Assembly (NCBI GenBank): GCA_046292765.1
Contig: JBKBQA010000001.1
Span: 682,001-746,000 of the forward strand
Direction: 5' to 3'
DNA length: 64,000 nucleotides
Source of the DNA: PGZG01 sp046292765
Lineage (GTDB): Bacteria > Pseudomonadota > Gammaproteobacteria > Pseudomonadales > Alcanivoracaceae
Shown: positions 8,113 to 17,859 of the stretch, piece by piece
How positions within the stretch are numbered: the stretch's first letter is position 1
Layout: every line of letters starts with the position of its first letter
The notes under the pieces: generated by a model
Database searches by the model: none
What the model saw: only the letters and a program-made list of their open reading frames with translations
Told to the model about the DNA's origin: nothing
Translations under genes and position numbers: made by a program

Positions 8113-10251
8113 TCAGGGCCTGGCCATTTCGGCATGCTCATAAAACAATTCTGCGTGATGCTCTCTCACCAGTCTCAGTACAGCCGCAATCAATGCATCA
8201 TCCAGCTGGTATTCGCTCAGCGAGCGGGGCACATCCAGAGATGGATCTCGCCCTGCCAATGCCAGCAACAGAGCGCCCAACACCTTATGCTCCTGATAGG
8301 TCGGGGTAAGTAGCGACAGCTGGCCGATCAGCGCATCGGGGAAATAACTGCCAGCCAGAAGTGACAGGCTAAGGTGGGCGATGCCTTTTTCTGAAATGAT
8401 TTCTCTGCAGGTCTGAAATAGTGCATGAATGTCTGGCCGCTTTTTATCTGCCGTCATTGGCTGATCTTGATCGACTATATCAAGCTGGCTGCTTTCCTGC
8501 GGCTCCTCGATGTTTGCAGCGTCAAAGTAGAGCGAGGATTCTGGCATGAACATGTTCATGCTCAGAAGATCTATCCCACTGGAGCTTAGCCCATAGGCCC
8601 CTGCTACCACCATATGCTCCACTGGCACAACCTCCGGCATTCCCTGAACCTGCACTGCCTCATCTACCACAATCAAGCTGGTGCCGTCGCAGACCAGTTG
8701 ATAGCGGATGGCAAATTCTTGTCGCTCGTGTGCGTTCGCTATCTGATGCAGATTCTCTGCCGCAGCCAGTCGTACCAGAGTATCGTTGCCCAGTGTGGCA
8801 TTTTGCTCGGTCGGCAGGATGATGCGCTCACATCCCTGCTTGCCGGATATCGCTATGGCGAGCGAGTCTGGTTTCGGTCCCGTGCCACGGGCAAACAGAA
8901 ACGCCGCATCGCCGGGATACACTTCAGCCTGTGGCGGCCATTGCTCGCTGGCAGCAGGCCAGCTCGCGCTTGCGGTGAGTGGTTCGCCGCTGCAGATGCG
9001 CTGATACTGGCGGCGCACCGCCTCAGCCACGTTCTCGGTTGGGCTCACCACCTCGCAGTGGCCGCGACCACGCTTCGCCAGACGACCGATCACTTCCTCA
9101 TTGGCGGCAAAGCCGACACCGATGGTAAACACGCGAGTGCTGCCATTCATTCCCGCCAGTGCTTTCTCGGTTTCCCAGATGGCACCATCGGTCAGCAGCA
9201 GGATGTCAGCATCGCCTTCACACTGTTGTGCCTGCCTCATGGCTGCCTGCAGAGCCGCATCTATCTTGGTGCCGCCCATGTTTGCTTGGGTTTGCAGAAT
9301 ACGTTGGTGCAATTGCTGCAGAGTGTCGTCATCAGCCGCTCGCGGGGTATCGAAAAGCGCTTCATGCCCGGAGCCAAAACGGATCAGGTTCACGCGCTGC
9401 TCGGGCCGCAGCCAGTCCAGCAACGCCATCGCGCCCGCACGTGCCTGCTCGATGCTGCTCCCCATCATCGAGCCAGAGCAATCCAGCACCATGATCAGGT
9501 GACGAGGAGTAAAAACAGGTTTGGCCGCACTGTGCAGTTGTGCAATAGCCATCCAGTCATTGCCATCTGGCAGTACCATGAAACGGCTCTGGGCAGCCGC
9601 ACGGTGCAGTACCAGAACAATGTCCCGATCCATGGCAATGCCGGAACCCTGAAGGCGAAGTCCGTGATCCAGTGCACTGGCCTGCAACGTGTGAGAGGCG
9701 CACTCCCAGCGCACATTGCCGAGCGTGCTGTCCAGATCAATAGCGACATCACAACGACGATCGACAAAGATCGAGTTGTGCGGCATGGCTGCGCCACTGA
9801 CGCCAACCGCACCGGCATCGCCGTAACGTTCGGTCAGCGTCGTCGGCAGTCGCAGTGCCAGACGATCGCCATGCCAGCGATTCAGCAACGCCCAGCGCAG
9901 ATGCAACTCCGCCTGCTGACCCGGCGCCAGATTACCGGCGCTAAGCGTGTACAGGCCTGGCCGGGACTGCTCGATCCGGTAGGCCGCCTTGCCATCGGCC
10001 AGCGCTTCTTCATAGTCACGCTCGGCACGGGCGTTGGCTTTCACTTCCAGCCGCAGCTCGCGGCCTTCGGTGACCACCGTGGCGCCAAGCAGGGTCGCAT
10101 GCAGTGGCACCGGAAAGGTGTACACCGCCTCGATCGGCTTGCTGCCATGGTTGCGATAAAGCTGATACTGCAAAACCTCGGTGGCCAGCGCGGTTACCCG
10201 CACATCAAAACGCACCTGCTGCAAAGGGTCACGGGATGGCTTGCTGCTCAT
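8113..10251 (-). CDS. VIT and VWA domain protein
   Basis: 712 residues. The N-terminal ~130 residues are a VIT (vault protein inter-alpha-trypsin) domain (NHGSKPIEAVYTFPVP; ERDYEEALADGKAAY). Residues about 250-420 are a von Willebrand A domain with an intact MIDAS motif (VLDCSGSMMG) for metal-dependent ligand binding. The C-terminal ~200 residues are helical and unassigned. No signal peptide is seen, so a cytoplasmic scaffold role is likely. The start overlaps the MerR stop (ATGA), so the two genes form an operon. Confidence 0.9.
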   Translation of the reverse strand: MSSKPSRDPLQQVRFDVRVTALATEVLQYQLYRNHGSKPIEAVYTFPVPLHATLLGATVVTEGRELRLEVKANARAERDYEEALADGKAAYRIEQSRPGLYTLSAGNLAPGQQAELHLRWALLNRWHGDRLALRLPTTLTERYGDAGAVGVSGAAMPHNSIFVDRRCDVAIDLDSTLGNVRWECASHTLQASALDHGLRLQGSGIAMDRDIVLVLHRAAAQSRFMVLPDGNDWMAIAQLHSAAKPVFTPRHLIMVLDCSGSMMGSSIEQARAGAMALLDWLRPEQRVNLIRFGSGHEALFDTPRAADDDTLQQLHQRILQTQANMGGTKIDAALQAAMRQAQQCEGDADILLLTDGAIWETEKALAGMNGSTRVFTIGVGFAANEEVIGRLAKRGRGHCEVVSPTENVAEAVRRQYQRICSGEPLTASASWPAASEQWPPQAEVYPGDAAFLFARGTGPKPDSLAIAISGKQGCERIILPTEQNATLGNDTLVRLAAAENLHQIANAHERQEFAIRYQLVCDGTSLIVVDEAVQVQGMPEVVPVEHMVVAGAYGLSSSGIDLLSMNMFMPESSLYFDAANIEEPQESSQLDIVDQDQPMTADKKRPDIHALFQTCREIISEKGIAHLSLSLLAGSYFPDALIGQLSLLTPTYQEHKVLGALLLALAGRDPSLDVPRSLSEYQLDDALIAAVLRLVREHHAELFYEHAEMARP

Positions 10252-10649
10252 GACGATTGTCCTTCATCGGAAGAGGCGGTCTGTTCCATCCAGTCACGAA
10301 CCCGGGCCGCCAGTTGCCGGATATGTTCTGCACTGAGCCGGGATCTGCCCGGCTCGATATGAATCTCTACCCCGTCGCGGACATGAATCCGGCTCCACAC
10401 CTCCACCGAGCCAACCCTCGGCGGGACAAAGTCCTGCTCAACATCGCCACTCAGGCGGCGACGAATCGCCTCCAGCGACAGCCCGTCCTGCTGCAAACGG
10501 CGAATCGCCAGCAGCCGTTCCAGATGGGTGTCGGAATACCTGGCGCCGCGCCGCTCGCCGTCCGGCGGGGGTAAAAGCCCCTCCTGCACGTAAAAGCGGA
10601 TAGTGCGGCGCGGGGTGGCGGACAGGGTGGCGAGCTGTTCGATGTCCAT
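10248..10649 (-). CDS. MerR-family transcriptional regulator
   Basis: 133 residues from the ATG at 10649 behind AGGGAG. The N-terminal winged helix is typical (IEQLATLSATPRRTIRFYVQEG...RYSDTHLERLLAIRRLQQDG). The C-terminal half (VGSVEVWSRIHVRDGVEIHIE) is short and beta-rich, not a metal-binding loop, so its signal is unknown. It overlaps the VIT/VWA gene by 4 bp and probably regulates that operon and itself. Confidence 0.9.
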   Translation of the reverse strand: MDIEQLATLSATPRRTIRFYVQEGLLPPPDGERRGARYSDTHLERLLAIRRLQQDGLSLEAIRRRLSGDVEQDFVPPRVGSVEVWSRIHVRDGVEIHIEPGRSRLSAEHIRQLAARVRDWMEQTASSDEGQSS

Positions 10650-10677
10650 GGGGGCTCCCTTGGGGTATGGGAGGGAC

Positions 10678-10705
10678 TTTATAGGCAGTTGATTGCGACA
10701 GTCAA
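10678..10705 (-). promoter_or_regulatory. Promoter of merR-VIT/VWA operon
   Basis: On the minus strand TTGACT (10700-10705), a 16-bp spacer and TATAAA (10678-10683), about 30 bp before the merR start. The spacer begins with TGTCGCA-like sequence, a single half-site of the palindrome found elsewhere, without the second arm. Confidence 0.55.
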
Positions 10706-10794
10706 GATGTTTTATAAAGGCCATGACCAAGACAGTTTCCGTCCTCGCTGTCGGTAAGTATTGTGCTCAGGACACCCAAATAAGGAACTCGCTG

Positions 10795-13482
10795 ATGGAG
10801 CTGCAGGCTGAAGCCAAACAACATATCGGGACTGTTGCTAACGACACGCTAGCCCAGCTTGATCTCATTTCCACCGCCGCCAAGAGCAAACTCGAAGCAG
10901 GCGTGGTTCAGGGTGCTGATGCTTTAGCCAATCCGAACAGCTTGACTGCTGTTTCCGCCATTCAGCAGCTGGATCGGATTAGCCAGGTCAATATGGCCAG
11001 CTATCAGATTTTGGCAAACGAGCCAGCAATTGCGCGCATAGTCGTCATGCTTGGAGATGGTAACGAGCGTATCTATTACATCTGCCGCGCGAGCCCGGTT
11101 TCTGGCGTAAAAAATTTGGCAAGCTATCGGGCACCCGTAGGGCGCTTGGCATCACTCTCAATAGGGGATGAGTTCACTTTGCCTGATGGCACTGTTGTTG
11201 AGGTGTTGGAGCGCGCGCAGCTCCGTCCAATCCGGTCCCGCGATGGCTGGGACTCCCAAGATACAATGTTTGAATTTGAACAATTCGGGACTTTTACCAT
11301 CGAGTCTCTTCGTCGATTTTTAGCCGGACAGATGAGCAAGGGCGCTCCTGAAAACATATTGGAGCAGCTACTGGCAGAGGAGGACGAATCAACGAGAATC
11401 ACTGAGGGTAAGAAGCGCGATGTAATTGCCAAAATGGGTCTCCGCGATCAGCCCATTCTTGATCAGTATCAGGACGAGATATTCCGTCTTCCTCTTGATG
11501 GGCGTCTACTGATTCTTGGGCCGCCGGGTACAGGTAAAACCACGACGCTTATCCGCCGGCTTGGTCAAAAGTTAGACGCCGATTATCTGGACGAAGACGA
11601 GCAGCGTCTGGTTGAAGCCGTAACTTCTGTTCAGAGAGTATCGCATGCGCATAGTTGGCTGATGTTTACACCGACCGAGCTGCTTAAACAATACCTGAAA
11701 GAAGCGTTTGCACGAGAAGGCGTAGCGGCATCTGATCGGCGCATAAGAACTTGGCAGGACTACAGACGAGAGTTAGCTAGAAGTGCTCTCGGCATTCTAA
11801 AGTCATCCACCGGGGGCGGTACTTTTGTACTGAGAGAAGAGCTGCCTATCCTCACAGAGGATGCACAGAGCCGCCCAATTCAGTGGTTCTCCGAATTTGA
11901 TGCCTGGCAGCGTAAAACGTATCTGAACGAGCTTAGTGAGGCGGCGTCCACCCTCAATGATGCAGATTCACCGGCAGTGAAAGGTCTTGGCGAACGATTG
12001 AAGATCATTCTGGAGAAACCTGCTCATAAAATCCTGGCGCCGTTGTTTGAAGCGTTGGCTGTAGAGATTCCGAAGGCGCAAGGTCTGATAGCGAGTCTGA
12101 AGGAAATCTCGGACGCCAAGATCAAAGCAGCCTTAAACCTTCAGCTCAACCAGAGCCGTACATTCCTGGATGAAATGGCAAAATTTTTAGATGGTTTGCA
12201 ACAGGCTCAGCCACCTGAGCCGGATGAGCAAGACGAGGATGCCGATGATGAGGATGGTATATCTGCTCCGCAAATAGGCCGTGCGGCGACTTTTAATGTC
12301 TATATGCAAGCCGTACGCGCACAGGCGCGGGCAGCGGTATCCAAGCGTGCCATCAGTAAGGCGTCTCGCAACGGCAAGATAATTGAATGGTTGGCCGATC
12401 GTGGGCTGGCAGAGGCCGATCGTGTCGAGGTCGGTGCAAGTCTTCTGCTGCAGGCGAGCCTTCGTAGATTCACGAACCCGGTTAAGCGTTACCTTGATGG
12501 AATGCCTAGACGGTACCGGGCATTCCGGCGTGAAACTCAAGCCTCAAAAATCTGGTATCAAAGCGGTCGCTTTGATAGTCGCGATATACACCCGCTGGAG
12601 CTGGATATTGTACTGCTGGCTACTCTCCGCGAAGCTAACGGGTTAATTAACAAGCCTAGTATTCTTCGTGATATCGATAGTCCTGCCTGGTCGTCACTCA
12701 AGCCCATTCAGGAGCGTTACTGCAATCAGATTTTGGTGGACGAAGCGACAGACTTCTCACCTATCCAGCTTGCCTGCATGGCCGCATTGGCGAATCCACG
12801 CCTGCGCTCGTTCTTTGCCTGTGGTGATTTTAATCAGCGCCTCACCACGTGGGGGGCTAGGTCGATGGATGAGCTGAAATGGATTTTTGCAGATTTCGAT
12901 ATCAAGGAAATCACCACATCCTATCGGCAAAGTAGGCAGCTCAATGATCTCGCTCAAGGCATTATCCAAGCCGTTGGTGGTGCCGGCCAGGGCGCCAGCT
13001 TGCCGAAAAATATAAATGCTGAGGGATTTTCTCCTGTTTTGCTGGAGCGTGGTTCAGATCAGTCAGCGATTGTCGGCTGGCTGGCTGATCGCATCTGCGA
13101 AATAGAGCGTTTCGTTGGTCAGTTGCCATCTATAGCTATTTTCGTTAACGGAGAAGGCGATGTAACTCCCTTGGCGCAGGCGCTGAATACTGCGCTAGGC
13201 GAGCACAATATTCAGGTCACGGCCTGTCATGAGGGTCAAGCTGTAGGCCAGGACGGCAACGTCCGCGTATTTGATATCCAGCACATCAAGGGGCTGGAGT
13301 TCGAAGCAGTGTTTTTTGTTGGCATTGACCAGCTAGCGGCGAAGCACCCGGCCCTGTTCGATAAGTATCTGTATGTTGGAACCACGAGAGCGGCAACCTA
13401 TCTGGGGCTGACTTGTGAGGGGGTATTGCCTTCCACGATCGAGAGCCTGCGTGCCCATTTTGGTGAAGATTGGCGGCAGTGA
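10795..13482 (+). CDS. UvrD/Rep-like superfamily 1 helicase
   Basis: About 895 residues. SF1A motifs are clear: Walker A GPPGTGKTTT, motif II ILVDEATDFS, motif III ACGDFNQRLT, motif V HIKGLEFEAVFF and motif VI YVGTTRAA. The first ~170 residues contain a segment (SYRAPVGRLASLSIGDEFTLP) that looks like the C-terminal FKBP-like domain of GreA/GreB elongation factors. Between the two helicase halves is a long insertion with an acidic tract (EPDEQDEDADDEDG). The ATG at 10795 follows AAGGAAC and is preferred; an in-frame ATG at 10723 would add 24 residues. Codon use is visibly more AT-rich than in the flanking core genes, which suggests transfer. A DNA-processing or defence role is inferred. Confidence 0.85.
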   Translation: MELQAEAKQHIGTVANDTLAQLDLISTAAKSKLEAGVVQGADALANPNSLTAVSAIQQLDRISQVNMASYQILANEPAIARIVVMLGDGNERIYYICRASPVSGVKNLASYRAPVGRLASLSIGDEFTLPDGTVVEVLERAQLRPIRSRDGWDSQDTMFEFEQFGTFTIESLRRFLAGQMSKGAPENILEQLLAEEDESTRITEGKKRDVIAKMGLRDQPILDQYQDEIFRLPLDGRLLILGPPGTGKTTTLIRRLGQKLDADYLDEDEQRLVEAVTSVQRVSHAHSWLMFTPTELLKQYLKEAFAREGVAASDRRIRTWQDYRRELARSALGILKSSTGGGTFVLREELPILTEDAQSRPIQWFSEFDAWQRKTYLNELSEAASTLNDADSPAVKGLGERLKIILEKPAHKILAPLFEALAVEIPKAQGLIASLKEISDAKIKAALNLQLNQSRTFLDEMAKFLDGLQQAQPPEPDEQDEDADDEDGISAPQIGRAATFNVYMQAVRAQARAAVSKRAISKASRNGKIIEWLADRGLAEADRVEVGASLLLQASLRRFTNPVKRYLDGMPRRYRAFRRETQASKIWYQSGRFDSRDIHPLELDIVLLATLREANGLINKPSILRDIDSPAWSSLKPIQERYCNQILVDEATDFSPIQLACMAALANPRLRSFFACGDFNQRLTTWGARSMDELKWIFADFDIKEITTSYRQSRQLNDLAQGIIQAVGGAGQGASLPKNINAEGFSPVLLERGSDQSAIVGWLADRICEIERFVGQLPSIAIFVNGEGDVTPLAQALNTALGEHNIQVTACHEGQAVGQDGNVRVFDIQHIKGLEFEAVFFVGIDQLAAKHPALFDKYLYVGTTRAATYLGLTCEGVLPSTIESLRAHFGEDWRQ

Positions 13483-13573
13483 TGCTGGGTCTCGAATGAG
13501 TAGTCGCTAGCTATAGCCATCCCTCCGTAAAGGCAGTACATTCGCCATACAAGATCCCCCGGGGGAGGGGCAT

Positions 13574-13738
13574 ATGTCCCGCACCAAAGACGAGACCATA
13601 TCCATCCGCACATCGGCCCAGATCAAGGATCTGCTGCGTCAGGCTGCAGATCGTGAGCACCGGTCCGTGGCGTCGATGGTGGAAGTACTGGTGCTCGACT
13701 ATGCCCGCAAGCACAAGCTGGGTTCAGATGCCAAGTAA
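13574..13738 (+). CDS. Ribbon-helix-helix protein, 54 residues
   Basis: ATG at 13574 behind a strong GGGGGAGGGG site, stop at 13736-13738. The product begins with a short strand (DETISIRTS) followed by two helices (AQIKDLLRQAADREHR; SVASMVEVLVLDYARKH), the layout of Arc/MetJ-type RHH DNA-binding proteins. It sits just before the helicase of the restriction cluster and could repress that operon or act as an antitoxin; no toxin partner is adjacent. Confidence 0.75.
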   Translation: MSRTKDETISIRTSAQIKDLLRQAADREHRSVASMVEVLVLDYARKHKLGSDAK

Positions 13739-13801
13739 TGTCGTGGCATCCATTTGGAGCCAGGGGGCTGGTCGCTCCCCGAATCCGCTAACCGGACTGG
13801 C

Positions 13802-16800
13802 GTGATCGTGGAAATCATAGACAATATCAATCGCCTTCTAGGTGACGATATAAAAAGCACAATCCAGCCCGGTGCCCGGCTGAAGATTGCGGCGTCCTGC
13901 TTTTCTATTTACGCCTTTGAGGCCCTGAAGGCCGAGCTGGGGGACATTGAGAGCCTGCAGTTCATCTTCACCGCGCCAACCTTTGTCCCCAATGACGTGA
14001 CCGACCGTCTGCGCAAGGAGCGCCGCGAGTTCTACATTCCCAAGACGCAGCGTGAGAATGGCCTGTACGGCACCGAGTTTGAAATCCAGCTGCGCAACAA
14101 GCTGACTCAGCGGGCAGTGGCGCGGGAATGTGCTGAGTGGATCCGCAGCAAAGCGCAGTTCCGCTCTAATACCACCAAGGCACCGATGCAGCAGTTTATT
14201 CATCTTGGCCGGGGCGATCAGGGCACGGCCTATATGCCGATTAACGGCTTTACGGCGGTCGATCTGGGTTATCAGAAGGGGGATGCGGTTTCCAATTTCG
14301 TGACCCGGTTCGATGATCCGGCCCATGCCCGTATGTATATCCAGCTGTTCGACCAGATCTGGTCAGAGCCGGAAAAGCTCAAGGATGTGACTGTCGCCAT
14401 CTGTGACCATATCGAATCGGTTTATCAGGAGAATTCACCGGAGCGGATCTACTTCATCATGCTCTACAACATCTTCCGTGAGTTTCTCGAAGATGTGGAT
14501 GAGGACGTCCTGCCCAATGATCTGACGGGTTACCGCGACACCCTGGTCTGGAACAAGCTGTTCAATTACCAGCGTGATGCTGCTACCGGCATTATCAACA
14601 AGCTGGAAACCTATAACGGCTGCATTCTGGCGGACAGCGTCGGCCTGGGTAAAACCTTCACCGCGCTGGCGGTGGTCAAGTATTACGAGCTGCGCAACAA
14701 GTCCGTGCTGGTGCTGTGCCCGAAGAAGCTGGCGGACAACTGGCGAAACTACAACACCAATCTCACCACCAACATCTTTGCCAAGGATCGTTTCAATTAC
14801 GACGTGCTTTGCCACACCGATCTGTCACGCACCGGCGGTGAGTCATTTGGTATTCCGCTCAACCGGGTGAACTGGGGCAACTATGATCTGGTGGTCATTG
14901 ATGAATCCCACAACTTCCGCAATAACGACGTCTATAAAGACAGAGAGACCCGTTACCAGAAGCTGATGAACAAGGTAATCCGCGCCGGGGTGAAAACCAA
15001 GGTGCTGATGTTGTCGGCCACGCCGGTCAACAACCGCTTCACTGATCTGCGCAACCAGCTGGCGTTGGCCTATGAGGGCCAGTCAGATGCGCTGGGCAAG
15101 CACTTGAAGACCCATGCCACCGTAGAAGAAATCTTCCGCCGTGCACAGAAAGCGTTCAATGCCTGGTCAGAGTTGCCACCGGAGGAGCGTACGGCGGCCT
15201 CTATCCTGAAAACCCTGGATTTTGATTTCTTCGAGCTGCTGGATGCGGTCACCATTGCCCGCTCGCGCAAGCATATCCAGACTTTTTACGACACTACGGA
15301 TATTGGCCCCTTCCCGGAACGGCGCAAGCCGCTGTCTTTCCATTGCCCGATTACCACGCGCACGGACGTGGCCGACCTCAATGAAATCTTTACCCAGCTG
15401 TCGGTGCTCAAGCTCGCCGTGTATGCGCCAATCAGCTACATCCTGCCCAGCCGTCTGCGCAAGTATGAGGAGCTGTACGATACACAGGTAGAAGGCGGCA
15501 AGGGCAAGCTCCGCCAGATAGACCGGGAGCGCAGCCTGCAGGCGTTGATGACCACCAACCTGCTCAAACGTCTGGAGAGCTCGGTTCACGCCTTCCGTCT
15601 TACCTTGAAATCATTGGCAGCAAATATCTCTCGTACCATAGATGCCATTGCCTACTTCGAGCAGACAGGGCAGAGCGGCAGTATCAGTGATCCCCTGGAT
15701 GACATCGAATCCTTCGATCAGGAAGATGAAGATTTTTCAGGCCTCGACGAATTCACTGTCGGCAAGAAAATGCAGATCAGTCTGGCGGATATGGATCTGC
15801 CGTCCTGGCATCATGATCTCTCCGCAGATCTGGAGCTGATTCGTGGGTTGATTGAGTCCATGGAGAAGGTGACGCCCAGGGATGATGCCAAGCTTCAGCA
15901 CCTGCTCGGTCAGATTCGGCAGAAGATCGAGCAGCCGCTTAATCCCGGCAACCGAAAGGTGCTGATCTTCACTGCTTTTGCCGATACTGCCAGCTACCTG
16001 TACGACAACCTGGCGCCCTTTGCCAAACAGCTTGGCCTGGACGTAGGCAAAGTCACTGGCTCGGATACACCCAAGTCCACTCTGAAGAAAAGCTACGACT
16101 TCCAGAGCCTGCTTGCCCTGTTCTCGCCGCGGGCCAAGGAAAAGGCCATCGTGCTGCCGGACGAGCCCGGCGAAATCGATATTCTGATCGGTACGGACTG
16201 TATTTCCGAAGGCCAGAACCTGCAGGACTGCGACTACCTGATCAACTACGACATCCACTGGAACCCTGTGCGCATTATCCAGCGCTTCGGCCGTATAGAC
16301 CGGATTGGCTCGCCGAATAGCCAGATCCAGCTGGTCAACTATTGGCCAGACATTACCCTGGATGAATACATCAACCTGAAAGAGCGCGTTGAGAACCGCA
16401 TGGTGATTACCGACATCACCGCCACCGGCGACGACAATGTGCTTACCGCAAAATCCAGTGACATTGCCTATCGCAAGGAGCAACTGCAGCGCCTTCAGGA
16501 AGAAGTCATCGAACTGGAAGACGTCAAAGCCGGTATTTCCATCACGGATCTTGGCCTCAACGATTTCCGTATGGATTTGCTTAACTATGTCAAAGAGAAC
16601 GGTGAGCTGGATAACGTACCCTATGGCATGCACGCTGTCGTGCCCGCTCAGTCCGAGCTGGGGTTGCAGCCGGGTGTAATTTTCGTGCTCAGGAACATCC
16701 ACGACGGCGTCAATGTTAACCAGCAGAACCGCCTGCACCCGTTTTACCTGGTCTATATTGGCGACGACGGTCAGGTAATTGCCGATCATTCAGAAGTCAA

Positions 16801-17080
16801 ACGCTTGCTTGATTTGATCCGTGCCAGCTGCAAGGGCCGCACTGAGCCGCTGCGCGAGCTGTGCCGGCTGTTCAACAAACGCACCGACGACGGCCGCAAG
16901 ATGGGGCGCTACTCCGACCTGCTCAGCCAGGCAATCTGCTCCATGATCGAAGTGAAGGAAGACAAGGATATCGACAGCCTGTTTAGCGGCGGGCCCACCA
17001 CCGCGTTGACCAATACCATCAGGGGGCTGGACGATTTCGAGCTGATTGCCTTTCTGGTGATCGAGGGCGAACGCCCATGA
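13802..17080 (+). CDS. SNF2-like helicase with degenerate PLD-like N-terminus
   Basis: About 1090 residues. The first ~190 residues resemble the phospholipase-D-like domains fused to such helicases (FSIYAFEALKAEL; INGFTAVDLG), but no HxK catalytic motif is visible. The helicase core has Walker A ADSVGLGKTFTA, a DESH box (VIDESHNFRN), motif III LMLSATPVNN and motif VI IIQRFGRIDRIG. The first residues are uncertain: a GTG at 13802 after CGGAC is used here, and a TTG at 13754 extends the frame by 16. The stop overlaps the DUF4391 gene by 4 bp. It is the first large gene of a helicase-DUF4391-Mod-Fic-Res cluster, probably supplying DNA translocation or remodelling. Confidence 0.85.
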   Translation: MIVEIIDNINRLLGDDIKSTIQPGARLKIAASCFSIYAFEALKAELGDIESLQFIFTAPTFVPNDVTDRLRKERREFYIPKTQRENGLYGTEFEIQLRNKLTQRAVARECAEWIRSKAQFRSNTTKAPMQQFIHLGRGDQGTAYMPINGFTAVDLGYQKGDAVSNFVTRFDDPAHARMYIQLFDQIWSEPEKLKDVTVAICDHIESVYQENSPERIYFIMLYNIFREFLEDVDEDVLPNDLTGYRDTLVWNKLFNYQRDAATGIINKLETYNGCILADSVGLGKTFTALAVVKYYELRNKSVLVLCPKKLADNWRNYNTNLTTNIFAKDRFNYDVLCHTDLSRTGGESFGIPLNRVNWGNYDLVVIDESHNFRNNDVYKDRETRYQKLMNKVIRAGVKTKVLMLSATPVNNRFTDLRNQLALAYEGQSDALGKHLKTHATVEEIFRRAQKAFNAWSELPPEERTAASILKTLDFDFFELLDAVTIARSRKHIQTFYDTTDIGPFPERRKPLSFHCPITTRTDVADLNEIFTQLSVLKLAVYAPISYILPSRLRKYEELYDTQVEGGKGKLRQIDRERSLQALMTTNLLKRLESSVHAFRLTLKSLAANISRTIDAIAYFEQTGQSGSISDPLDDIESFDQEDEDFSGLDEFTVGKKMQISLADMDLPSWHHDLSADLELIRGLIESMEKVTPRDDAKLQHLLGQIRQKIEQPLNPGNRKVLIFTAFADTASYLYDNLAPFAKQLGLDVGKVTGSDTPKSTLKKSYDFQSLLALFSPRAKEKAIVLPDEPGEIDILIGTDCISEGQNLQDCDYLINYDIHWNPVRIIQRFGRIDRIGSPNSQIQLVNYWPDITLDEYINLKERVENRMVITDITATGDDNVLTAKSSDIAYRKEQLQRLQEEVIELEDVKAGISITDLGLNDFRMDLLNYVKENGELDNVPYGMHAVVPAQSELGLQPGVIFVLRNIHDGVNVNQQNRLHPFYLVYIGDDGQVIADHSEVKRLLDLIRASCKGRTEPLRELCRLFNKRTDDGRKMGRYSDLLSQAICSMIEVKEDKDIDSLFSGGPTTALTNTIRGLDDFELIAFLVIEGERP

Positions 17081-17859
17081 CACTTTACGACTGGCCGCGC
17101 GCCGCTGCTTATGGCCGCACGATACCCAAGAACAAAATTTACGAGAAGGCGGGTGTCAGTACAGCCCTGAGGGATCTGTTTGTGCGTGAGGTGGACCAGA
17201 TTATCTGGTCGCACAAGCTGGCGCCTGAAACTATCAATCTGCCGGCCACAAAAAAGGTGCCAGAGATTCAGGTGTTGCGCATCTTGGCCAGAACCGAGCT
17301 GCTGAGCGAAGACGTACTGCGGGCTATTGATCGCGCCATTCCGCTGCCACTGATCTTCGAGATTGGCTACGGTGAGCGTGTCAAGCTGGCTGCGGCTTAC
17401 AAACGTCCGGCAATGACGGCGCGCGGAGAGGTGGATGCTACTCACTGGGTGCTAAGTCACTACTATGCCAGCGACTGGCAATCACAGGATGCAGTAAGGC
17501 TACCGTTGCCCGTATCACTCAATCTGGCAGCCTTGTATGAAAATCTGTTGAGCCCGCTGGTTAAAAGCCAAACCGATAGTTTTATCAAAGGCGTCAAAGA
17601 GCTCCCTCCACCAGCCTATGGTCAGGCAGTGGAAAAGACTACGAAATCCCTTGAAGAGCGCATTGCCGTTGCGGAAGCAGTCAAGGCTAAAGCGCGCGAA
17701 ATCGAGCGTATCAAGGTAATGCTTTCCCGTGAGAGGCAGTTTAACAAGCGCGTAGAAATCAACGCCGAACTTCGCGCCACTCAGCAGGAGCTGGCGAAGC
17801 TGTTAGCAGGTGGCCACGGAGCCACCGGTAGAGATACTAAAGAGGAACGACATGGATAA
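17077..17859 (+). CDS. DUF4391 protein
   Basis: 260 residues, starting inside the stop of the helicase (ATGA). The N-terminus (YDWPRAAAYGRTIPKNKIYE) and the segment LPLIFEIGYGERVKLAAAYKRP are typical of DUF4391 proteins, which recur between a helicase and a methyltransferase in restriction-type clusters. The C-terminal ~60 residues form a basic coiled coil (EAVKAKAREIERIKVMLSRER). Biochemical function is unknown; tight coupling to the methyltransferase (8-bp overlap) suggests a stoichiometric partner. Confidence 0.8.
   Translation: MTLYDWPRAAAYGRTIPKNKIYEKAGVSTALRDLFVREVDQIIWSHKLAPETINLPATKKVPEIQVLRILARTELLSEDVLRAIDRAIPLPLIFEIGYGERVKLAAAYKRPAMTARGEVDATHWVLSHYYASDWQSQDAVRLPLPVSLNLAALYENLLSPLVKSQTDSFIKGVKELPPPAYGQAVEKTTKSLEERIAVAEAVKAKAREIERIKVMLSRERQFNKRVEINAELRATQQELAKLLAGGHGATGRDTKEERHG

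Noticed and set aside
8614..10362. 582-codon plus-strand frame
   Set aside because: Lies antisense to the VIT/VWA and MerR genes; composition typical of a shadow in GC-rich DNA.
10694..10700. TGCGACA half-site in the merR/helicase intergenic region as a seventh regulon site
   Set aside because: The second arm is absent at the right spacing (AAACATC-type sequence instead), and the promoter there has a normal -35.
15737..16789. 350-codon minus-strand frame
   Set aside because: Antisense to the SNF2-like helicase; no domain or ribosome site.
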